A stretch of DNA of 64,000 nucleotides, from assembly GCA_030386875.1 (NCBI GenBank), contig CM059560.1:47968757-48032756 (forward strand). Direction: 5' to 3'. The notes beneath the pieces are model-generated. The model was not told where the DNA came from and ran no database searches. It saw only the letters and a program-made list of their open reading frames with translations. Position numbers and translations under genes: made by a program. Origin of the DNA: Morinoia aosen. Taxonomy: Eukaryota > Arthropoda > Malacostraca > Amphipoda > Talitridae. Shown in pieces: positions 45,609 through 55,385 of the stretch (its first letter is position 1; each line of letters begins with the position of its first letter).

Positions 45609-47960
45609 TTTACAGTAAGACACAAGACTTTGAGTCCATAAAGATGCACATTACAGTTTTTGTATGCAGTATGGTGGAAGGATAATGAAACAGTAAAACA
45701 TCTGGTTTGTAAATTTAGTATGAGCAAGGGAATAAAATCCTCCTAAAAATTGGTTTTGAGTTGCATTCCAGGTGTGCTCAATGTGACATTGGTATAAGCT
45801 ATCTTTCTGAGTTTGATAAATATAAGCTAACCTGACCTGTTAATGTTATGAAAAATTTTCTAGTGCTAGTGTTGAGTTGTTGGGGGATAACTGTTGACCC
45901 GGTAAGGCCCCTATAGTAGGAGACTGGCAGGACTCGCTATTCCACTTCTCAAGTGGAAGTAGCATAAGAAAGTACTAAAATGATGGGAGCCACAGGCAAG
46001 GGGAGAGCTTAGACTGAATATGAGAAACTCAAGAGGGGGAATTACAGACTAAACCATTCAGTGGGGTATAAATTAAACTTTCATGAACACACAACATATA
46101 CTGAAACAATCACAAATACAATGAATCCACTGGCTGTAACTGACAATTGGTTTGGTCAAAGGGGTTAGCATGGTTAGATAGAGAAGGAAGAATTACAGCC
46201 CAAAAGACAGACAGACTATACCTAAACACATATATAAATACACAGATGCATGAGGCATAAGAGGTTCGTAACAAGCTTGCACAATACAATTTCAAAGGAA
46301 TTGATCTATAGAGTTCAAGAGGTAAACAAGGTTAAACAAATCGTACATAAAGCAATAAAGGGGTCTAAACTAGATTGAATCAAGTTTGCAAATAATGTCC
46401 CAAGAACTTTGTGCTGCTACATAGAAGGGAATCAGATGGAGGAGGATCCAGTCACAAACTGCCGGTGGGTACATTACCCAATCTGGCTGCTCAACGTAGC
46501 TCTGAGTTGGGCCAGTGGCAAGAGTCCCAGACTTGCTGCTCTGAAAGGAAAAACACGGGACATAAGCATCTCAGCTAGCCACAAGAAGCAGAAGCTGCCG
46601 AGGAAAAAAAGGTGAGGGAACAGTATTTAACACAAAAGCAGAGCAGCACACAGGGGCAAAAACTGAAGCACACGCACAAATGATAGATATTGAACACAAA
46701 ACGAATGATAGAGATATAACAAACAAAGCTGAAATATAGTATTAGCACTATATACAGGTATTGGACAGTAAAGTAAGTGAACAAGAAGCACAAGGCACAC
46801 TGAAATACATTTAAGCAATCCTAGTTCAATAAGGTCAAATAAGCAGGCATACTTAGACTTACCCTAAAGGAGCAACAAGGAGAGGAAGAACCAGGATTAA
46901 AATATGGCAGGATGAATCAAGGTAGCAGGTCAGGCAGTGGATCTTAAGATTAGCGTCTCAAGCAAGTGTATAGAAAAAGGCAAAACATGACACTAGGAAC
47001 AGATGAGATTATAGGATTTAACAAGAGAAATCTGAAACAAAAAGAAACAAGGGGTAACGAATATGGTGGCAGGCACATGAACAATACAGGAACATATCAG
47101 GCCAATCCTCCACAGAGTGCCAGCCCATTTGCCAAATAAGGTGCAATATTATGCTGGTTGAAGTTTTGGTGCCAAGTCAAGTAGGTCATAAATAATAATT
47201 TTATTAGAATTTCCCATATCTTTTAAATTAATAGTTTAAGGTTTTCATTCAGAAATTTGTAATGCTTTGGTATGAATCTATTGTAAAAATATTGAAATAT
47301 TGATAATGAGAATATTACAGCATGGCTGTTAATATGGTGCTTATTGAAATAGTAAATGCTTCCAAAATTAATAATTTGGAATTGTTTTCATTACCTTATT
47401 TACTAGCCTAGGTGGGAGAGTAAATTTGCGAGAAACAATTTGAAACATCTTTAAGTGGTTGAACCATTTCTGTAATGGCATAAATGCAAATTTGAAAAAA
47501 TTCCTTATGGAACCCTTTGAATAACTGATTAAAAGAAGTTTTATCTTAATGAAATAAAGCACCCTGGAAATGTTTTCAAGATTTGTTAAATGTTTGTAAA
47601 AAACTAAATTTTTCAGCCAGTCAGTTTCTATCTGCAGGTATAACTTTTGTAAAAGTATTAACTCAATTTGTTTACACATAGCTTACATTTATTGAGTCTT
47701 TGGGAAGGACTGTTGGAATATTTTGTTGCCATTTATGTGCCATACCAAAGCACAACGCTTCATAGTTTATCAATTTCTAAATCTTGTGGTTAGAAAAGTA
47801 ACTTGTATTTGAGTTTGAAACAGGAATTACAATAATGGTGAATTGCTTTACAAAAGAGGGGTTTTGTGTCTTATTTTGCTTGAGTATCTTGATAGTGACT
47901 AGCAATATTTTAGTTGTCAATGATTGGGGATAAATTAATACATATTTATTTTTAATTTAA
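45609..47960. other. Non-coding upstream of TRAPPC5
   Basis: No recognisable exon. TRAPPC5's promoter or 5' UTR exon may lie here. TTTAACTTTGCAG ending at 47970 is a good splice acceptor 42 bp before the ATG, so an upstream non-coding exon is possible. A 68-codon frame at 46409-46615 has no recognisable motif. Confidence 0.4.
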
Positions 47961-48011
47961 CTTTGCAGAATTTCTTTAACTTGTTATAATTTGTAGCTAC
48001 TTGTGATCATC

Positions 48012-48190
48012 ATGAGTTTGGGAATAGGCAAACAACATCAGCAGCAGTCACAACAGAGACCAAGTTTGCTGGACAAGTCACTGAGTCGGGGCAAAAATGA
48101 AGTGAGCCTCACTGCCTTTGCCCTTCTGTTCTCTGAGATGGTGCAGTACTCGCACAACCGAGTCTCTAGTGTCAATGAGCTCCATGACAA
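48012..48190 (+). CDS. TRAPPC5: TRAPPC5 coding exon 1
   Basis: Residues 1-60 (last codon split after two bases). Donor AA|GTGAGT. Contains a Gln-rich stretch (H-Q-Q-Q-S-Q-Q) before the conserved domain. Confidence 0.95.
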
Positions 48191-51100
48191 GTGAGTACAT
48201 TGATGTTCTGGTCATTTTACTTGTATGTAATGTTGTCTAAAATATGGTCAATATTGAGTTTAATGTTGTCAATGATTTTAATAATTTTGTTGCCATAGAT
48301 AGGTAATAAGGTAGATTTTAAGATGTTTTACATGAATGACATTATGCTTGCAAATGCTTTGTTTTCAAGTTATAGCGGTCAATTAGTTACCGCAACTCAA
48401 GTGTTTGAAGCAGGAAGTAATTCATCGGGGCCCGCATATGGCAACACTGTCATGGATGCTCCCTTCCCACTCACGAATGATCGAGCGCGTTCGCGCCATG
48501 TAAGACGAAAGTTAACATACTGCTATAACTCGTTATTTTTGGGTGATAATTTCTATTGTGTTATTAACTAAAAGATCCTAGAAGTGGGTTTAGGCTCCGC
48601 GGGGCTGGCAAATATTAAATTACAAAGTACTTTAACATTGCGCATAAAAATAAAACCTACCGAAAATAACTCAAAAATAATGCATCAGCGAGCAGAATGT
48701 CATTCTTGTAAAACGTTTTTAACCCTTTAATGCCCCAGAGGACACCAGTGTCCTCTTTCAAAAATACCCTTAATATATTGTATTTCTTGTTCAATTAGTT
48801 CCCTAACTTGTTCTTTGAAGTTCTCTGCCAAGTGGCAGTTCCTTTCTCATCCTGAAATCGACGACTGCCTGATGCCAGCGCCAGTTTAGTGACGGTGGTT
48901 GTGTTAACGGTAATATGAGTACAAAAATTCGGACGTTAAAGGGTTAAATGTGTTCCTTTAATGATTCTTGGCAACAAAATTATTAAAATCATTGACAGCA
49001 TTAAACTCAATATTGACCTAAAATACTAGTATGCTTTGCAAGGTAGGTGACAAAGTAACAGTTTTCAAGTAGAAGCTCTGTCTGCATGTTTTAACTCAAG
49101 TTTTGTGAGATTGTAGATGTTTATTTGAAATTAATTGTCTATAATAAGTTCACAAAATTTTACTATGCTTTCTTACTATCTGCTTTTATGTAAAATATGT
49201 TTTGTAAACTTTATGGATATTCATTTAAGATTGTTGTCTATTACCATAGCTGTATAAACTCCTTTACAGATTTGCTAATTTTTTTTTCTAGTTTATTCAT
49301 TAGTAAAATGTTAAATGTTTTCCATTATTCTAAATGTTCAATTATCTAACTTTGATGGTGCATATAATATTTTTCTTGATTGCTTAAGAATGCTTTCCAT
49401 TATTCTAAATGTTCAATTGTCTAACATGGATTGTGCATATAATATTTTTCTTGACTACTTAAGAATGTTTTTCATTATTCTAAACATTTAATTGTCAAAC
49501 ATTGATAGTAGGAGATCCCTATTGCAAAGTTGATACAGTTGTGTGGGGCTTGCAGGCTGTCAGAGCTGGGGGAGCGCGTGGGGAGCAGGATGGTGGAGCT
49601 CCTCTTCGTGCGAGAGCGAGGCAGCAAGCGGGAAACCAAGCTCCTCAACATCCTCCTGTTTGTCAAGGGCACACTCTGGAAGGTTGGTCCGTTTTTTTCT
49701 ACTAGCGGAAGTCCGTGCTGCATCATTTAACACATTCACTGCCAATTTACCACGAGGGTACCCTAATGCTCATTTGTGCATTGGTGTGAATGAACAGCAT
49801 TTCAATTATTTCTATATTGTTTTAGAAAAAATTGAAGCATACATGCTAAAATATCATCATACATTTTCATTCTTCTTAGAAAAGTTATAATTTTTTTTTG
49901 AGCAGTAAAGTAATTTTTTTAACTCTGCTATTTACAACCTAACTAAACGCGAGACCGCTGGACACACATGTGTGCCCAGCAGCAGCAAATGTATTAAATG
50001 CACATCTACGATGCTTCTGGTACATCTGACTGTATGTACTAGGGTTTGTAAAGTTTTGGAAGTAAGTGATTCTTACAGTGTTTCTTATTCCTTTTCATGT
50101 GCAAGTATATAGAAATTATTTTTTTTAACTTTTGCTTCAGTCAGTATGGGAAAACATTTTTTGAATCAAATTTTAATTTTAAACATAAAAACCTTCTGCA
50201 TTACTCCTATAGTGTATCAGAGGAAAAGATCTGAGCTACAACTTTCAAATTCTCTGTTCTTTATAAATTGGTAAAATTATGAATTTTTCATTATTTCCAC
50301 TATCAACTGCACCATGGGTGTTGCTCATACAGAATTTGAAAGCAATTTTATCTTGTACAGTGTCTGGAGATAATTTAAGTGCAATTAAATTGAAGATTAA
50401 GAAGTCGCAATCAGTTGCCAGTTTTTTTTAATGAAATTCAGAAGCCAACTCAATAATGTCAACAAACTAGCCTGCTTGAACTGCTGAAATGACATTGTAG
50501 ACTCTTCTGCTCAACTTTTTGAATGAACTCTTTTCATAGTCTTGAAATGTTGCTCCAAGGATAGTTTATGAGATATTGCAGGTTTTAGAAAATTTTAGGT
50601 TGAATTAAAGGTTGAAAGTCAAGTAATTAGTAAAAAAATCTAAAATTCAGTGCAAGCAAAAGGTTAGACAAAAGTGATAACAGACCTGCAAGAAATAGAT
50701 GAGCGTAGTAATTTCTGAAGGAAAAATGTTGAATGGGGGATGTACAAGATAGTCCTTAATTTTCCTTGGATAATCTTGGAGGAGGAAGGTTAAATTTATT
50801 CAAGCATCAGTTTAAAAAGCTTTTTTGATGTGGAGAGCATTTTTTTAACCAGATAAGACTGCATTGAATTGAATAGAGGGCAAGCAAAGTGCTAAAAGTA
50901 AGTTGTATTTTCAAGAATTTTCCACCTATTTTTGAATCAACACCCTAAGACTATTTTTTTGTCTATATCTCTTTCTCAAATACTGCTTAGGTGATGAAAC
51001 AATGCTTAGTAGTCCAAACTGATAACTTTTGATTAGAGGGCAAAATCACTTAATTTAACCCATTCGAACACCAATTAGCATGATATATTAAGGTCTTATG

Positions 51101-54100
51101 AAGGTCTGTATGGAAAAGCAAGTAAGTATTGAGAAACCAAAGCCAACCGGTGAAAACCAGACACCCTCCCCCCCCCTCTCCCCCTCGGTAAAATGACCCA
51201 CAATTGTGTCATTTTCACTGCAAGGCCCCACAATATGGCATTGGTTTACTCCTACCACTTCAAAAGGACTGAGATTCCTGGCCCACAGAACCAACCCAAA
51301 CTCACACAACCTTCATCAACCAAATTGAGCCTCTCCTGCCGATTGAGAACCCCCGCTCCACTCATCTGGACTGCGTCAGACACTCGCAATTGTTCTCAAC
51401 TCATCTCTCACTTATGCGCATCTTCTTGCTTCCTCTAACGTAATACCTTGATTGCGTAATGCCTTTTTAACTCCACTTATTCATCCAGGTTTCACCTAAC
51501 TCTAACATTCCTTCCTCACACCTCTGACTGCATCACTTTCTGCACCAGCCATTCCTCCATTCTTTTTATATGGCCAAACCAGTGGGACACACCGCAGTCC
51601 ACTCTTTTCACCAGCTCTCTCATAACTCCCGTCTAATGCCTCACCTTCTCATATTCGTTCTCTACTTTCAAGCTCTCTGTTTCAATTCCATGCAACACTA
51701 TCGGCACAACAATGCTTTTATGCAACCTCGTTTTTGCCATTTAGCATACTTATTTCTTACAACTGCCTTCAAACCTTCTCATGGTTGGTACCCTCTCCTT
51801 ACCCTAGCTCTCACATCCTCATCCAATTCACCATGCACGGCCACATGCGCTCCCCAAGTGCGCAAAACAACTCACTTTCTCTAGTGTCCGCCCATTCAAG
51901 CTTACATCAGCTGATCCCCTTCTAGAACACGTCATACCTTTACCATTATCTGCATTCACTTAGAGTTTCCTTTTACCATAAACCCTTCGAAACTTCCCGA
52001 GTCTACACAGTTTCTCCTCTGAGGCTAAGCTAAGTTGCACTCTCTACTACTTTAAATAATTTAATTTGTGCGAGTAAATAGTATGTTTTATATTTTTATA
52101 AGAAGCTTTGTGGCTTAGCCAGTGCTTTGTACAAATTATGTTCTGTTATTATGTTAGTTAAGGCTTTTTTTTGTTCCTAGATTAGTTGTGTAAATTTGTT
52201 GATGATGGGATTGCCTCAAATGAAATGTGAGATGACCTTCCCTGCAGCTGCTGCTGTTCTCACTGATAGGCCAGGTGTAGTGCTAAGATTTCTTGTACAG
52301 CGCAAAACAAATATTGCAGGCTAAGTCTAATTTTTAATAGGAGCTTTATAAGATGATTTTTTATTCTGGGTGCTGACAGCATTAGTTAGTCTAAGACTCA
52401 CACCAGAGAGAATATTGGAGCTGTTTTTATCGGGAATGTTGGTCTTGAAAGCTAACTAAAAGCTCAAAATTTGCTCTACCAATACTGCGACTTGCACTCT
52501 ATAATCCGCCTTCCAGCCTTCCAGCCTTACCAAAATCATTGACGGTTTGTGTTAATGTAATGAATTGAGTTGGTAATTGAGTAGCTCAGAGACATGAATC
52601 ACCTGCTAGCTAAGAGGCAACTGAGTGGAGTGCTGATGATGCCACTGTGCAGAGCTTATTTGGTAAGGAAGCGGACAAATTGGACCGAGCGACGGACGAC
52701 GAGCGCGTGTACTACCTCATGGAGAAGGAGCCACTGGTGAACACTTACATCTCCGTGCCGCGGGACAAGAGCTCCATCAACTGCTCTGCCTTCATCGCGG
52801 GCATCATACAGAGTGTCCTCACCGCCACCGGCTTTGTGAGTCTGCACTGCATGCTTTGGGAGCACGTTTTCTCTATTCACGCTGGAGTCTCTCAAGGGGA
52901 TACGATAAGCAGGGCTTCTTGTGGAGATACAGTAATTGTATACATGGGAATAGTGCTCCCAGGAGGAAGGTGTTAGGTCCCGAGCTGAAGGTTAGGTAGG
53001 TAAGCCTTTTTTTTTCGAATAAAATAATTTCCTTTTGTTTATGTTACGGAGCATTTTTTTTCAGTTCATTGTTTTCCTCTTATTCAACACTTGTGACTTA
53101 TTTTTTAATGTTTATCATATTTAATGAAGTTCTCTCGATCATGTTTTTATGCACAAGGAATCGTGTATGGGTATGGGAACACTCATACATAGTTTTCCCG
53201 TTCCCTTTATTCCATGCTTAAAGGGTACATTTTTCGTTCCTCCTTTGAAAAGATATGCTTTTTTGCCTTTCATCGTTCAATTTGAATCCTGTAAATGAGT
53301 GTTGTTCTTGCTGCTTGTAGCTCCTGAGGCTTGCATTAATAATAAGTTTAAGGTGATATTTCCTATGTTCGCGAGATGTTAAGAGATAGGTTGAAAGAAA
53401 ACTTATAAGGCTAAACGATCTATAAAGACGTGAAGAAATAAGGTCCTTGTCCATTGAATTGAAATGTTCAGCATTACGGCCATTAAAGTGTACTTAAAAA
53501 AAATCTGTCCCTCAAATTGGAGTTCTGCTCATTTTAATTGTAGTTAGCTGTCAGCTAATCTTATACATTTTGTTTCTACGCAGCCCTCATAAAGAGGACA
53601 CAACTATTGCATCTGTTGGAATTTGTGCTCCCAGGAGGAAGATGTGAGTTCCCGAGTGCAAGGTTAGGTAGGCCTTCCTTCTGTTTAAATAGGTTTTCTA
53701 TTTTGTGACGGATCATCTGTTACGGTTCACTGCTGTCATTTATTTCAGTACCTATTGCTTTCTCCAACTCATATCTTGTTTCATAAATTTCTATCAGTAT
53801 TGCTGTGTCTTTGTGGAGATTGTGAAAATTCACCTTGTGCATAAATTCGCCATTCCTCAAATTTCATACTAAATGGTAGCTTTCTTTCCTCTTCTTGGAA
53901 CACATTTGTTGTAGCAAGAGTTGTTTGAATAACTAACATATGAGGCCCTTAGAATCATACGATCCAATCGCCAATTACATCTAGCAAAAATGGGTTCTGT
54001 ATACAGATGTCATCACCAAAAATTCCTTTGCCTGGATAGTGAGTCGTAGGTAGACGAAGCGAGTTACAAAATGTCGAATACCTCTAAAAGTTGCTGAGAT

Positions 54101-54362
54101 ACCATGGTTTCTAAGTCGCCAAACTTGGATCACGTTTTGTGACGTTTTTTGAAAGCGGCGTATGATTATATTGTAATATTGTGTGCCCAGCCTGCGCTTG
54201 GATTCCGTTTTATGACGTTTGTGAAAAGTGGTATAAGATTATGTTTTAATGTTGTGTGTGCAGCCTGCGAAGGTGACGGCGCTGTGGCACAAGGGCACGA
54301 CCTTCATGATCAAGTTCGAAGACGGCGTCATCGCGCGGGACAAGCAACTCGAGGGAAGATAA
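48012..54362 (+). CDS. TRAPPC5: TRAPPC5, trafficking protein particle complex subunit 5
   Basis: Four coding exons (48012-48190, 49556-49682, 52653-52835, 54264-54362) join to 195 codons plus TAA; vertebrate TRAPPC5 is 188 residues as I remember it. All introns are GT-AG and phases fit. TRAPPC5 (yeast Trs31) is a Bet3-family core subunit of TRAPP, the guanine-nucleotide exchange factor for Rab1/Ypt1 in ER-Golgi and autophagy traffic, acting on cytosolic faces of Golgi membranes. Family hallmarks: E-V-S-L-T-A-F-A-L-L-F-S-E (residues 30-42), R-E-T-K-L-L-N-I-L-L-F-V-K-G (85-98), L-F-G-K-E-A-D-K-L (104-112), N-T-Y-I-S-V-P (132-138), W-H-K-G-T-T-F-M-I-K-F-E (171-182) and C-terminal L-E-G-R. The Gln-rich N-terminus is lineage-specific. 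The start is the first ATG after an in-frame TAG at 47994. Introns carry several transposons, but coding sequence is intact. Confidence 0.97.
48238..49026. mobile_element. 773-bp TIR element in TRAPPC5 intron 1
   Basis: Inverted repeats of 50 bp with one mismatch (48246-48295 and 48969-49018) start GGTCAATATTGAG. Flanks read TAAAATAT (48238-48245) and TAAAATAC (49019-49026), an 8-bp duplication with one later change. A 221-bp piggyBac-like MITE sits inside; without it and its TTAA the element is about 548 bp, close to the 535-bp MITE in the LINE. The two share an internal block, A-GTTACCG-AACTC-AGTGTTTGA. No ORF of note. Confidence 0.85.
48719..48947. mobile_element. 221-bp piggyBac-like MITE
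   Basis: TTAA duplications (48719-48722, 48944-48947) flank 48723-48943, whose ends are CCCTTTAATGCCC and, inverted, CCCTTTAACGTCC. A subterminal palindrome GAGGACAC-CA-GTGTCCTC follows the left end. TTAA target and CCC termini are the piggyBac hallmarks. Non-coding. Confidence 0.85.
49318..49510 (+). repeat. 75-bp tandem repeat in intron 1
   Basis: Two and a half units of about 75 bp, each with CCATTATTCTAAATGTTCAAT, a TCTAAC...GTGCATATAATATTTTTC middle and TTAAGAATG. Lies 46 bp before exon 2. Confidence 0.85.
49556..49682 (+). CDS. TRAPPC5: TRAPPC5 coding exon 2
   Basis: Residues 60-102. Acceptor GGCTTGCAG|G completes Lys60; donor AAG|GTTGGT falls after Trp-Lys. GC-rich relative to the introns. 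Confidence 0.95.
51163..51188. repeat. C-rich low-complexity tract
   Basis: ACCCTCCCCCCCCCTCTCC-type run within intron 2. Confidence 0.7.
51380..51970 (-). pseudogene. Antisense LINE RT fragment in TRAPPC5 intron 2
   Basis: Minus-strand reading, with several stops and shifts, gives in order V-N-A-D-N-G-K-G-M (degenerate N-x-x-K-S-K-V-M), S-A-D-V-S-L-N-G, C-F-A-H-L-G-S, G-L-K-A-V-V-R-N-K, S-H-W-F-G-H-I-K-R-M (typical R-W-F-G-H-V-E-R-M) and S-G-V-K-K-A-L-R-N-Q-G. This is the C-terminal part of an RTE/L2-like LINE ORF, distinct from the two other LINE families in the window. Old and non-functional. Confidence 0.75.
52653..52835 (+). CDS. TRAPPC5: TRAPPC5 coding exon 3
   Basis: Residues 103-163, phase 0 at both ends. 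Acceptor CTGTGCAG|AGC, donor TTT|GTGAGT. Confidence 0.95.
52920..53251 (+). repeat. Family R, copy R3, in TRAPPC5 intron 3
   Basis: Opposite orientation to R1 and R2. Shares GTAATTGTATAC, GTGCTCCCAGGAGGAAGGTG, GAGCTGAAGGTTAGGTAGG and TGTTACGGA; ends near GTTCCTCCTTTG. The T-rich strand is here the transcribed sense strand. Confidence 0.75.
53585..53905 (+). repeat. Family R, copy R4, in TRAPPC5 intron 3
   Basis: Same orientation as R3, about 330 bp downstream. Shares TGCTCCCAGGAGGAAGATGTG, AAGGTTAGGTAGGC, CGGTTCACTGCTGTC and CTTGTTTCATAAA; ends CATACTAAATGGTAGC...CTTGGAACAC. Confidence 0.75.
54264..54362 (+). CDS. TRAPPC5: TRAPPC5 coding exon 4 and stop
   Basis: Residues 164-195 and TAA. 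Acceptor GTGTGTGCAG|CCT. The nearest AATAAA downstream is at about 54997; the poly(A) site is not certain. Confidence 0.95.
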   Translation, partial: PAKVTALWHKGTTFMIKFEDGVIARDKQLEGR

Positions 54363-55107
54363 TTCCCTCTTCTTCTGTATCTTATCCGTTTATTGATATT
54401 TATTTGTTTGTAAATGCTCTGATATTATTGTTACGTATTGCGTTTTGAGGTAGGTTTTTGAAATCAGTGATTTTTTGTACGTTTGATAACTGAACGTGCT
54501 TGGAATTAATGCTTAGTAGAATATGACGTGTGTAAGTGTAGAATTCTCGCAGAATTTTGCCTTTCAATACATTCTTCCGGGCTTTGTAAAGTCAGAAATA
54601 ATTAGTAATCTCTCTTTTTGTCTGGAGAAACAGGGTTAAACTTTGTCTTCTTGATCTCGTCTCCACACTTTTTTTCATGTAAATTGAATGTTGCAATGCT
54701 TAACTACCTTTTATAACAGTGTGAGAACATTTATTGAAGCCCTCACAATTAGGTGTAATACGTACTCACAGGTGATCACTATAGCTTTCAATTTATAATT
54801 ATTTATGAGAGATGAGACTGCTAATGCGTCACGTAACTTCCTTGTTAATTTTATGTCTATGTGTACCCAATAAGTTCTAATATCCTGCCATTGAGAGGAC
54901 GTTAACGCTCTGCGTTTCTGCTGCTCAAGCCCGTACCGGATATTATTTTGTATCGACTCGAATACCTCAAATGCGAGCGTAGTATTCTCTTCCTCAATAA
55001 ACCTCTAGTAGCAAGATCGTGCTTTTGAGTAAATTAATTGAATTCAAGAAAAGCGTAAATGGAAGAAAGGAAAATAGTGAAATGTTGATAAAGTTGATGC
55101 TTAGAAC

Positions 55108-55385
55108 CCCTCTGGGGGATGAAGCTATTGTATCTATCTGAGGGAAATAAGCAGTCCCAAGCTCAAGGTTGGGTAGGCTTTCCTTTTATTAAAACAATAT
55201 AAGTTTCTATTTTGCCACGGACCACCTTTTTCACTTTACTACTTTATTTTATAGCTCTTGTTGCTTTTTCTAGTTCTTATTTGTTTCATGAACTTTCAAT
55301 CTTGCTGTTTCTATGCACAGGGTGTGGGGAGACATCTTAATTCCATGCCAAGTGGTGCCTAACTCTTTGCTCTCTTGAGAACATT
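55108..55385 (+). repeat. Family R, copy R5, downstream of TRAPPC5
   Basis: Shares GGGGGATGAAGCTATTGTAT, CCCAAGCTCAAGGTTGGGTAG, GCCACGGACCACC and TTGTTTCATGAACTTTC with other copies; ends near CAAGTGGTGCC. Confidence 0.72.
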
